Under the pieces are notes generated by a model. That model saw nothing but the letters and a program-made list of their open reading frames with translations, ran no database searches and had not been told where the DNA came from. A stretch of 64,000 nucleotides of DNA from an uncultured Lactobacillaceae bacterium (lineage in GTDB: Bacteria; Bacillota; Bacilli; Lactobacillales; Lactobacillaceae), in the NCBI GenBank assembly GCA_945273735.1, contig CALYPJ010000002.1:1-64000 (forward strand). The letters are read 5' to 3'. Positions within the stretch are counted from its first letter, which is position 1. Each line of letters begins with the position of its first letter. Position numbers and translations under genes: made by a program. This document shows positions 1-7,004 of this stretch, piece by piece.

Positions 1-51
1 CATGAAGATCCAGATAATTTTGATTTTGTAAAACCAATTCCGTTTCTTTAG
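1..51 (+). CDS. C-terminal end of an upstream gene (partial)
   Basis: Frame 1 is open from the window edge and encodes the last 16 residues, ending in FVKPIPFL before a TAG stop at 49-51. It is followed 18 bases later by a hairpin with a T-run, as expected for the end of a rightward gene. Too little remains to identify the product. The reading is an inference from the open frame and the terminator placement. Confidence 0.4.
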   Translation, partial: HEDPDNFDFVKPIPFL

Positions 52-69
52 TATTAATCTAGATAAAAC

Positions 70-98
70 AAAAAAAACGCAATTTTGCGTTTTTTTGT
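70..98. terminator. Bidirectional intrinsic terminator
   Basis: An A-run, then ACGCAA/TTGCGT inverted repeat (about 76-91), then a T-run. It lies between the convergent end of the partial gene at 1-51 and the leftward small secreted protein gene, and is symmetrical enough to serve both. Confidence 0.7.
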
Positions 99-112
99 TT
101 TTAATTATTTAT

Positions 113-343
113 CTAATTAATTTTGATCCAAGGTCCAAGCCATTTATCATTAGTTGCATCATATAAACGCTTATAAACGTAACCTTTAACCAATTTATAG
201 CGATATTCAATAATTGGTCGCCGTGGCTCGATTCTTGGAGTGTCAGTTGCAAAAGTTGTTTCTGCATTAACAGTTGCGCTATTAACAGCGAAAGGTGTAA
301 CTAAAGCAAATAGTAATAAAAACTTGGTAAGTTTTTTTCTCAT
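113..343 (-). CDS. Small secreted protein, 76 aa
   Basis: The protein has a classic Sec signal peptide: MRKK, a hydrophobic core of about 13 residues (FLLLFALVTPFAV), and a likely cleavage after VNA at residues 25-27. The mature part is about 49 residues, basic and rich in Tyr and Trp, ending YDATNDKWLGPWIKIN. There is no lipobox, LPXTG or membrane segment, so it should be released. The start has a strong ribosome binding site (AAGGAGA). It lies just downstream of the M56 peptidase gene on the same strand, 15 bases apart, and so is probably cotranscribed with the BlaI-like regulator. From memory, short secreted proteins with a similar Tyr/Trp-rich tail occur in lactobacilli; the function is unknown. 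It could be a ligand, substrate or effector of the neighbouring module. Confidence 0.8.
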   Translation of the reverse strand: MRKKLTKFLLLFALVTPFAVNSATVNAETTFATDTPRIEPRRPIIEYRYKLVKGYVYKRLYDATNDKWLGPWIKIN

Positions 344-358
344 AATTGTTTTATCTCC

Positions 359-1510
359 TTATTTTTTTATCTTCATAGGTAAACTTTTAAAAGATGAATC
401 TTTCTTTAATTTTGTAAAATCTTTTATTTTACCTAGATTTTTTCCTTTAACAATTAAATAGTAAGTTTCTTTATCTTTTAAGATAAAAGCTTCGTTTTGA
501 CCTTTTTTTAAATTCAAAGTTCCTTCGGTCAACTTGGTTTTATCGTGGTACGGCTCAAAGATAACTGAAGTAATAATTAATGGTAAAAGCACAAGTAAAA
601 TTTTCAAAACCCAGGAAGTTTGTTTGACCGGGTATTCTTCTAATAAAAAGTTAATTCTTCTGGTTAAAGTATTTTCTTGAAAAAGCACAAAATTAGATAA
701 ATTAGAATTTTTATAAATCTCTTTTTGAAGCTTAGAATGAAACGTAAAATTCTTTAATTGCTTAGCTACTTTAATTAAGCATTCGGTATAATCGAAATAG
801 ATTTTACTATTTTTGTTTTTAATCATTTGATAATCAATATTAATTTCGATTATTGAATTAACTTCCCGTCGGAACAAATAAATTAAAGGATACCACCAGT
901 AAATACAAACTAGAATTTCAATGACATATTTTTTAAAATTATCATGGCGCCGAATATGTTCAAGTTCATGACCGACAATAAATCTTTGATCATCAACACT
1001 TAACTTTAAATTTGAAAAGACAATACCAGGTCTAATTACGCCAAATGTATATGGAGAATTTGGTAATTTAGAATAATACAGTTTGATTTTTTGGGGGATC
1101 ATTTCTCTTACACTTGGATCAAGATAATTTTCTGGCAACTTAACAAGAGAATGCGTAAAGTTTCTTAAGAGATACTTGTTTTTAAAAAAATGGAGTAATG
1201 AAATTATACTTCCACAAATCCAAATCGCTAGTAAAATTTTACCAAGTGTTAATTTTAAAGAAGTATTTATCAGATCAATTTTACCCACAGAGTAAATTGC
1301 AGGTAGAATGTATTGAGATGCGATCGTTTGTGTATTTGCAAATTCAAAAGGTAACAATAACCGTAATGTAATAATAAAACTAAAAATCGATAAAAAGTCA
1401 ATTCTGAACTGCTTGTACGTTAATTTATGTGATAAAAATAGCCTAAGTAATATAATTAATACCGAAGCTAGACATAGTGATATAAGTAACGAGGCAATTG
1501 AAAATTTCAT
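359..1510 (-). CDS. M56 family (BlaR1/MecR1-like) membrane metallopeptidase
   Basis: This 383-residue protein has hydrophobic membrane segments at about 5-27, 38-55 and 88-108, then a cytoplasmic zinc peptidase domain with HELEH at 181-185, and another membrane span near 300-318. In BlaR1 and MecR1 this domain cleaves the cognate BlaI/MecI repressor after a signal. Here the part after the last span is only about 65 residues, with no penicillin-binding sensor domain, so beta-lactam sensing is unlikely. The gene follows a BlaI-like repressor gene and precedes a small secreted protein gene. No Shine-Dalgarno is visible before the ATG (preceding bases AATTAGTCAA), so translation may be weak or coupled. 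The family assignment is firm; the signal is unknown. Confidence 0.88.
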   Translation of the reverse strand: MKFSIASLLISLCLASVLIILLRLFLSHKLTYKQFRIDFLSIFSFIITLRLLLPFEFANTQTIASQYILPAIYSVGKIDLINTSLKLTLGKILLAIWICGSIISLLHFFKNKYLLRNFTHSLVKLPENYLDPSVREMIPQKIKLYYSKLPNSPYTFGVIRPGIVFSNLKLSVDDQRFIVGHELEHIRRHDNFKKYVIEILVCIYWWYPLIYLFRREVNSIIEINIDYQMIKNKNSKIYFDYTECLIKVAKQLKNFTFHSKLQKEIYKNSNLSNFVLFQENTLTRRINFLLEEYPVKQTSWVLKILLVLLPLIITSVIFEPYHDKTKLTEGTLNLKKGQNEAFILKDKETYYLIVKGKNLGKIKDFTKLKKDSSFKSLPMKIKK

Positions 1511-1548
1511 TTGACTAATTATAAATTACGATACAATAATTCTGGGAA

Positions 1549-1574
1549 TCTTCTAGTTTAAATTTACTAGAAGA
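1549..1574. repeat. Inverted repeat between the regulator and peptidase genes
   Basis: TCTTCTAGT (1549-1557) and ACTAGAAGA (1566-1574) form a perfect 9-bp stem with an 8-base loop. It starts right after the stop codon of the BlaI-like gene and has no T-run on the leftward strand. It may therefore be an mRNA processing or stabilising hairpin, or an operator, rather than a terminator. Confidence 0.5.
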
Positions 1575-1575
1575 A

Positions 1576-1875
1576 TTAATCATATGTTGTTGCTTCATCT
1601 ATATCCTCTATGCCCTCGCTTGTATTAATAAAATGGGAAATTAAAAATTCTAAATATTCATGTGGAATAAGTGAATAGTAATATTCTTCGGCAGTAATTA
1701 TTGGTTCATATAGCTGTATTAAAACTGATCCCTTTTTAGTTTCTTGTACAGTAATCAGCCCTTTATCTAAAAGACTATTTAAAATATAGTTGATTCTATT
1801 TCTCTTATATTTTAATAAAAAGTGGCCTATTGCTTTGATTGAAGATGGCTGATTAATTGTCCATAAAATATTCAT
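1576..1875 (-). CDS. BlaI/MecI/CopY-type winged-helix repressor
   Basis: The 99 residues from the first ATG begin MNILW, which is the middle of helix 1 in the Penicillinase_R family (typically ...E..VMNILW). They continue through a winged helix (NRINYILNSLLDKGLITV) and a short C-terminal dimerisation tail. The family represses its own operon and is inactivated by proteolysis by an M56 partner; that partner is the next gene. In-frame codons upstream of this ATG encode KLTYNERQV, which fits the missing family N-terminus, but no ATG, GTG or TTG occurs there before a stop codon. An AGGAGG (1917-1922) sits 11 bases before an in-frame ATA (1903-1905). The true start may therefore be non-standard. 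If the ATG at 1875 is used, GAGG at 1882-1885 is its ribosome binding site and helix 1 is shortened. Confidence 0.8.
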   Translation of the reverse strand: MNILWTINQPSSIKAIGHFLLKYKRNRINYILNSLLDKGLITVQETKKGSVLIQLYEPIITAEEYYYSLIPHEYLEFLISHFINTSEGIEDIDEATTYD

Positions 1876-2066
1876 TACTTGCCTCTCATTGTAAGTTAAT
1901 TTTATTACAAAAAAAACCTCCTATCTTATTTTTATATTTATTATAGCAAAAAATCATAAAGAATACATTTATTTTTTAAAAAAATATCTTTTTTAGACTA
2001 ATTTTTAATAATTAAAAATAATTTAAAGGCAAAAATGAATATTAAAAAAATATTTTATTGGTATTA

Positions 2067-2093
2067 ATTACAAAAAATAATATTTTTTATAAT
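2067..2093. promoter_or_regulatory. AT-only palindrome upstream of the BlaI-like operon
   Basis: The arms ATTACAAAAAATA and TATTTTTTATAAT flank one central base (2080) and match at 12 of 13 positions. The site lies between the end of pepF and the start of the repressor operon, in the 256-base AT-rich gap 1876-2131. It could be an operator of the winged-helix repressor or, less likely given the lack of GC pairs, a pepF terminator. I see no gene in the gap. Confidence 0.4.
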
Positions 2094-2131
2094 TAGGCGT
2101 TTTGTGTAAAAGAACTGTGAATACTTGGTTT

Positions 2132-3943
2132 TTATTTTATTTCTTTTGTTAATGCAATAATCTGATTTACGGTTTGGTCAAGGTAGTTAATTGTATTAAG
2201 TAAAGGCTGATCACTATTGATATCTACTCCAGCGGTTGCAGCGGCAGCAACAGGGTCTTTACTGTTACCTAATTTCAAAAAGTCAAGCCATTTTTCGATC
2301 GCTGGCTGGCCAAATTTTTTAATATTTAAAAATGCCTGGGTAGCAATAGTTAAACTTGCTGAATAAGTATAACTGTAAAGGCCCATATAATAATGCGATT
2401 GTCGCATCCAAGTTAATTCACTACCAGGATTTAATTCTAAAGCATCACCAAAAAATTCTGAATAAACTTGTTTAGTAATTTCATTTAATTTATCGGCATT
2501 AAAGCTCTTACCAGCATCAATTAAACGATAAACTTCACGTTGATAAGCTGCTTCTAGTAAGTGAGTAATAAAATTATGAAAATATGTATTAGTTAACATT
2601 TTAGATAAAGCAAAACGCTTCTGCCGTGGATCGGTAGCTTTATTTTCCAGAGAGTAAGTCAATAAAAGCTCATTAAAAGTTGAAGGCGCTTCAATTAAAT
2701 AAGTTGAAGGTTCTGTCTCTAAAACTGGATGATTTTGGGTACAAAGAATTCCTTGTCCGGCATGTCCTAATTCATGAATTAAAGTATAAACATCAGCTAA
2801 TCCGTCTTGCCAGGTTAATAAGATATAAGGGTGAGTTTCATATGGCTGCAAACAGAATCCGCCAGTTTCTTTTCCTTGATTTTGAGCAAAATCAACCCAA
2901 CGTTCTTCAAATGCTGGCATGATCATCTTTTGATAATCATCTCCCAGGATTGCTATAGCATCCTTAATGAATTTTTTGGAATCAGCAATACTTACTTTGG
3001 GTGCATATTTCGGATCTAAATCAATTAAGCGATCTGCAAAGGTCATTTTATCTAATCCGCGTTCTTGAGCAACAAATTTTAAGTATTTTTGCATTATGGG
3101 ACCAAATTTTTCTATGATCAGATCAATTTGGCGATTAAATAAAGATCTGTCAACCTCTTGATCAAATAGGAGGTAATCGATCACTGAATCAAAGCCATGT
3201 AAATCGGCTAATCTTTTTTCATTAGAGACTTGAGCCAGATAATTTGCAGCAGCAGCATTTTGATGATGAGATAATTCTTCAGAAAATTTAGCAAAAGCAT
3301 TGCGTCTAATTTTTGGATCAGGATCATAAGAATAGCGATCTTCATAAAGACTGAAAGATAAAGGATAGGTTTGACCATTGGCTGAAAATTGAGAAAAGTG
3401 AAGGTCTGCCGAACGAATCTGTCCGTAGATATTACTGTATGAATTAAAAGTAGGTTCTAATTTGGTAAGAACATGTTCAACTTCAGGACTTAAAGCAATT
3501 TTTTTATACTTTTTAATTTTTCTCAGATAACCAGTAAATTGAGGTAAATCTTTTTGAAGTTGTTTTATTTCTTCAGTTGTTAAGGCTAATAAATCATCTT
3601 CAACAAATTTAGTTTGAGCGGAAAATTCAGAAGAAAAATTGTCGCTTTGAAAAGTAATTTGCTTATTCTCGGCGTTAGTTAAGTCAGTGGTACTAATCAA
3701 AAAGCCATAATTAATTAAAGGAAGTAAATCCTCCAATAATTTATCGTAATCCTTTAAAAGTTGCCCAATTTGACTTAAATTTAACTTTTTATTTTGGTAC
3801 ATTTCGCAAAAATGCTGCACCTGCTTTTTAGAATCTGCTAAACGTTTTTGAAAGTCTTCGTTATCTTTACAGAGTGGAGTTAGATCCCACGTTTCTTTTG
3901 GATCTACCAATTCACGTGGCGGCACACTTGTATTTTTATTCAT
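2132..3943 (-). CDS. pepF: Oligoendopeptidase F (M3B metallopeptidase)
   Basis: At 603 residues this is the normal length for PepF, a cytoplasmic zinc endopeptidase that cuts peptides of roughly 7 to 17 residues in lactic acid bacteria. The N-terminal half holds the oligopeptidase F helical domain (SNIYGQIRSADLHF and following). The HExxH zinc motif is HELGH at 390-394, in IHELGHAGQG. The C-terminal half carries the usual M3 segment FFGDALELNPG and a YMGLYSYTYSASL motif. It is a single leftward gene with the ribosome binding site AAGGAGA about 7 bases before the ATG. A role in processing peptides released by the extracellular proteinase encoded at 13.6-18 kb is plausible but inferred. Confidence 0.96.
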   Translation of the reverse strand: MNKNTSVPPRELVDPKETWDLTPLCKDNEDFQKRLADSKKQVQHFCEMYQNKKLNLSQIGQLLKDYDKLLEDLLPLINYGFLISTTDLTNAENKQITFQSDNFSSEFSAQTKFVEDDLLALTTEEIKQLQKDLPQFTGYLRKIKKYKKIALSPEVEHVLTKLEPTFNSYSNIYGQIRSADLHFSQFSANGQTYPLSFSLYEDRYSYDPDPKIRRNAFAKFSEELSHHQNAAAANYLAQVSNEKRLADLHGFDSVIDYLLFDQEVDRSLFNRQIDLIIEKFGPIMQKYLKFVAQERGLDKMTFADRLIDLDPKYAPKVSIADSKKFIKDAIAILGDDYQKMIMPAFEERWVDFAQNQGKETGGFCLQPYETHPYILLTWQDGLADVYTLIHELGHAGQGILCTQNHPVLETEPSTYLIEAPSTFNELLLTYSLENKATDPRQKRFALSKMLTNTYFHNFITHLLEAAYQREVYRLIDAGKSFNADKLNEITKQVYSEFFGDALELNPGSELTWMRQSHYYMGLYSYTYSASLTIATQAFLNIKKFGQPAIEKWLDFLKLGNSKDPVAAAATAGVDINSDQPLLNTINYLDQTVNQIIALTKEIK

Positions 3944-4181
3944 TATAATTTCTCCTTTTTAACAGTATTATACCTAAATTTATATTGAAATACGATTCTG
4001 GGTAGTTAAAATTTTAAAAATGAGAAAAACTAAATTTTATTCTGTAAGATGAAAATGCTTAAAAATTATTATAAAATTAAATCAAAAATACTTAAATGAT
4101 ATTTTTTTAAAGCATTTAAGTAATTGGTATTTCCAAAAATTATATCTTATAGAATCAGTTAAAAACTAAAAAAAATTTTCT

Positions 4182-4210
4182 TTTTCAAAACATTTGTTCT
4201 AAAATATATT
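4182..4210 (+). promoter_or_regulatory. lexA promoter with LexA (SOS) box
   Basis: AAACATTTGTTC at 4188-4199 matches the Gram-positive SOS box GAAC-N4-GTTC at all but the first base. It lies inside the 17-base spacer between a TTTTCA (4182-4187) and a TATATT (4205-4210), so bound LexA would block the promoter. The rest of the gap 3944-4181 is AT-rich with no recognisable gene. Confidence 0.75.
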
Positions 4211-4242
4211 AATTAATAATACTTAGATAATTGAGGAAAAAT

Positions 4243-4884
4243 ATGGGACAGAGATTTAATGACCACCGCCGCCGTGAAATCTTAAATAAAATTAATTCTT
4301 ATGTTGAAGATTATAATTATCCACCTTCGATTCGAGAAATTTCGCAGATGATGAATGTTGTTTCTTCAAGTACAGCAGCAACTTATGTTGATCGGCTAAT
4401 TAATGATGGCTATTTAAGGAAACATAACAGTCGTTCTCGCTCTTTAGAAATTACTTCAAAAGGTAAAAAAATGATTGGTAAAGATAAAAACGAAGCTACC
4501 GGTTTAATGATTCCAATGGTAGGAACTGTTGCTGCCGGACAACCAATTACGGCTGAAGAAGAAATTGAAGGCTACTTTCCTTTACCAAATAACATTAGCT
4601 ATGCTCCGGATGAACTTTTTATGCTTAAAGTTCAAGGAAATTCAATGATCGATATTGGAATTAATGATGGCGATGAGATTATCGTGCATCGACAAACAAC
4701 TGCTGAAAACGGTCAAATTGTGGTCGCTATGACTGAGGATAATGAAGCAACAGTAAAAAGATTTTACCGCGAAAAGAGTTATATTCGTCTCCATCCAGAA
4801 AATGCGACAATGGATGATTTAATTTATGATCAGGTAACTATCCTTGGTTTGGTAATAAGTCTTTACCGACCAGTTTTAGTTTAA
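4243..4884 (+). CDS. lexA: LexA, SOS transcriptional repressor and self-cleaving protease
   Basis: The 213-residue protein has an N-terminal winged helix (PPSIREISQMMNV, about 27-39; recognition helix STAATYVDRLINDGYL). A C-terminal S24 protease domain follows, with the cleavage site Ala98-Gly99 in GTVAAGQP, catalytic Ser134 in QGNSMID and Lys172 in EATVKRF. RecA filaments stimulate self-cleavage, which derepresses SOS genes. The ATG at 4243 is chosen because GAGG sits 7 bases before it; a TTG at 4231 overlaps that site and would add four residues. The promoter carries its own LexA box, as does recA at 27.4 kb, so the window holds both central parts of the SOS circuit. The gene is monocistronic, closed by a strong terminator. 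Confidence 0.97.
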   Translation: MGQRFNDHRRREILNKINSYVEDYNYPPSIREISQMMNVVSSSTAATYVDRLINDGYLRKHNSRSRSLEITSKGKKMIGKDKNEATGLMIPMVGTVAAGQPITAEEEIEGYFPLPNNISYAPDELFMLKVQGNSMIDIGINDGDEIIVHRQTTAENGQIVVAMTEDNEATVKRFYREKSYIRLHPENATMDDLIYDQVTILGLVISLYRPVLV

Positions 4885-4896
4885 TTAATTATTGTT

Positions 4897-4928
4897 TAAA
4901 AGAAATGGATATCCATTTCTTTTTTTTG
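4897..4928 (+). terminator. lexA intrinsic terminator
   Basis: A perfect self-complementary stem, AAAGAAATGGAT followed directly by ATCCATTTCTTT, runs into eight further T residues. It separates lexA from the moxR operon. Confidence 0.85.
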
Positions 4929-4955
4929 TGTTATATTTTAAAAAAAGGAAGAGAA

Positions 4956-5918
4956 ATGGATCAATATTCAACTAATCAAGACGTCAAACAAGCACGACAA
5001 ATTATCGATCAAATTATTCATGAAGTTTCTAAAGTTATTATTGGTAAAAGCGAAGTGATTCGAATGGCTTTAGCGACGATGTTGGCTTCAGGGCATGTTT
5101 TATTTGATGATATTCCTGGAGTGGGTAAAACAACATTAGTTCGTGCAATGGCAACAGCCTTGGGATTGGATTTTAAACGGATTCAATTTACTCCCGATTT
5201 AATGCCAGCGGATATTTTAGGAACCTCAGTTTTTGATCAGGGGAATCAAAAATTTGTTTTTCATCGGGGACCAATTTTTACTGATATAGTTTTGGCGGAT
5301 GAGATTAATCGAGCTACTCCTCGTACTCAATCCGCCTTATTGGAAGCAATGTCTGATTTATCAGTAACTGTGGATAATCAGCGATTTGATTTAGATTCAG
5401 ATTTTTGGGTGTTAGGAACACAAAATCCTTTATCTTTTGAGGGAACATACCCTTTGCCGGAAGCCCAGCTTGATCGTTTTTTAATGTGTTTACGTATTGG
5501 ATATCCTGAATTTAATGATGAAATTAATCTAATGTATCAGTCAAATAGGTCTAATAAAATGGCTCAAATTCATCAAGTTGTTGATCGGAAAGAAATTCGA
5601 TATTTAAAACAATTAGTCTCTGAGGTTCATTTGGCCAAAAATGTAGCTAGTTATATTTTAAATTTAGTTACTGCTACTCGCAATGATCCAGCCATAAAAC
5701 TAGGGATTAGCCCAAGAGGAACTATGGCCTTAGTTCAAGTAGCTAAAGCTTATGCGGTAACAGTAGGGGAAGATTATGTAAGTCCAGAATTAGTTCAACA
5801 GGTTTTAATTCCAGTTTTTTGCCATCGATTGGTTTTATCTGATGCAGAAGTCAGCTCTCTACAACCTGAAGTCATATTGGAGGATCTAGTCTCTCAAGTT
5901 GCCGTCCCGGTTCGCTAA
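4956..5918 (+). CDS. MoxR family AAA+ ATPase
   Basis: The 320-residue protein has Walker A at about 52-60 (PGVGKTTLV), Walker B in DEINRATPRTQSALLEAM with the MoxR-type Glu, and sensor GTQNPLSFEGTYPLPEAQ. It is a cytoplasmic AAA+ chaperone thought to act with its operon partners on envelope or cofactor-loaded proteins. The start at 4956 follows GGAAGAGAA; an in-frame ATG at 4905 lies inside the lexA terminator and is rejected. It heads a rightward operon with a DUF58 protein and a membrane transglutaminase, the classic MoxR/DUF58/TgpA set. The client of this set in lactobacilli is not established. Confidence 0.93.
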   Translation: MDQYSTNQDVKQARQIIDQIIHEVSKVIIGKSEVIRMALATMLASGHVLFDDIPGVGKTTLVRAMATALGLDFKRIQFTPDLMPADILGTSVFDQGNQKFVFHRGPIFTDIVLADEINRATPRTQSALLEAMSDLSVTVDNQRFDLDSDFWVLGTQNPLSFEGTYPLPEAQLDRFLMCLRIGYPEFNDEINLMYQSNRSNKMAQIHQVVDRKEIRYLKQLVSEVHLAKNVASYILNLVTATRNDPAIKLGISPRGTMALVQVAKAYAVTVGEDYVSPELVQQVLIPVFCHRLVLSDAEVSSLQPEVILEDLVSQVAVPVR

Positions 5919-5919
5919 A

Positions 5920-6990
5920 ATGCATTATAAATTCATTAGTTATTTACATAATTTAGCAACCTTTTGGATTGCTATTCTTTTATTAATTTTTGGGTGGCTT
6001 TTTAATAATCAAACTGGATGGGGTATTTTTTATGCAATAATTTGTTTTTTCTTCATCGAATTAATTCAGCTAATATTACCTTTACATTCTTTGAATTTTA
6101 AGATAAAAGAGCAGTTAGTGCATCCTGACGATTTGGATACCACTTTTAAAATACGTTTGTGGACCAAATCTTGGTTTTTAATTCCGCATTTAAAAGTACA
6201 GTTATATTATCAGCAACGTTTAAAAGGTGAAGGAGAAATTAATAACCATAATTTTCATAAAGCTGTTGAGGTACCTTTAATAATTTTTAACTTGCCACGA
6301 GGATATTATCCTCAAATTAAATTGCAATTTATCGCAAATGATTATTTTCAAATTTGGGAAAAATGTTATCTTTTGAAGGCTTCAACGGCAATTTATGTCT
6401 TGCCTTATAATTGGCATGAAGCAGGACAAAAGTTAAATCGGGCATTATTACATTTTTTAAAATGTCATTTGCCGCAACAAGATTTTATAAGTTATGACTT
6501 TAAAGAATACCGTTCTTATCAGGATCATGATAGTTTAAGGGCGATTGATTGGAAAAAAACTGCAAAAACCGGCAAATTATTAGTGAGGGAAAATTACCCG
6601 GATGTGGAACAACAAAATGTTTTAATCTTTTGGGGAGAAGCCGGTGATAATTTTGAAGCAACTTTAAGTTTGTTCTATTCCCTGATAAAAGTGATGAATT
6701 TTCATTATTTTTCTGAAATTATTTTTTTAGGAAAAAAAGATTTTTATGGAAAAGTAATGAATGACCAATGGGCAGCTTTAGTTCAACCTTTCGCTGATCG
6801 TCAAAATTTTACTAAATTAAATCATTTAAGACGAAGTCAAATCTTTTTGTTTACGCCCTTTAATTCTCTTACTTTGAAGCATACCCTATCTTATGTTAGA
6901 AAATTTAATCGAGTTATTTGTCTGACGTATCGAACTCCCCATCTAGTATCAATTAGTACTGAAAAAATTAGCCAAAATATTGAACTGTGA
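5920..6990 (+). CDS. DUF58 domain membrane protein
   Basis: The product has two N-terminal membrane spans (about 12-30 and 36-55), then a long soluble region with the DUF58 signature near residues 190-220: FKEYRSYQDHDSLRAIDWKK. DUF58 proteins accompany MoxR ATPases and carry a degenerate von Willebrand A-like fold. ATG 5920 begins one base after the moxR stop codon (5916-5918), so translation is probably coupled. A TTG at 5899 inside moxR would add seven residues and lies about 14 bases after a GGAGG, so the exact start is unsettled. The assignment rests on the signature and on the operon context. Confidence 0.85.
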   Translation: MHYKFISYLHNLATFWIAILLLIFGWLFNNQTGWGIFYAIICFFFIELIQLILPLHSLNFKIKEQLVHPDDLDTTFKIRLWTKSWFLIPHLKVQLYYQQRLKGEGEINNHNFHKAVEVPLIIFNLPRGYYPQIKLQFIANDYFQIWEKCYLLKASTAIYVLPYNWHEAGQKLNRALLHFLKCHLPQQDFISYDFKEYRSYQDHDSLRAIDWKKTAKTGKLLVRENYPDVEQQNVLIFWGEAGDNFEATLSLFYSLIKVMNFHYFSEIIFLGKKDFYGKVMNDQWAALVQPFADRQNFTKLNHLRRSQIFLFTPFNSLTLKHTLSYVRKFNRVICLTYRTPHLVSISTEKISQNIEL

Positions 6991-7004
6991 AGTGAAAAAT
7001 ATCA

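Noticed and set aside
240..461. 73-residue rightward frame opposite the secreted protein and M56 genes
   Set aside because: It is antisense to two supported genes with better ribosome binding sites, and its hydrophobic look comes from the reversed signal peptide and membrane segments.
359..1875. A beta-lactam resistance regulator pair (BlaR1/BlaI)
   Set aside because: The peptidase lacks the penicillin-binding sensor domain and no beta-lactamase or PBP2a gene is nearby, so only the architecture is shared.
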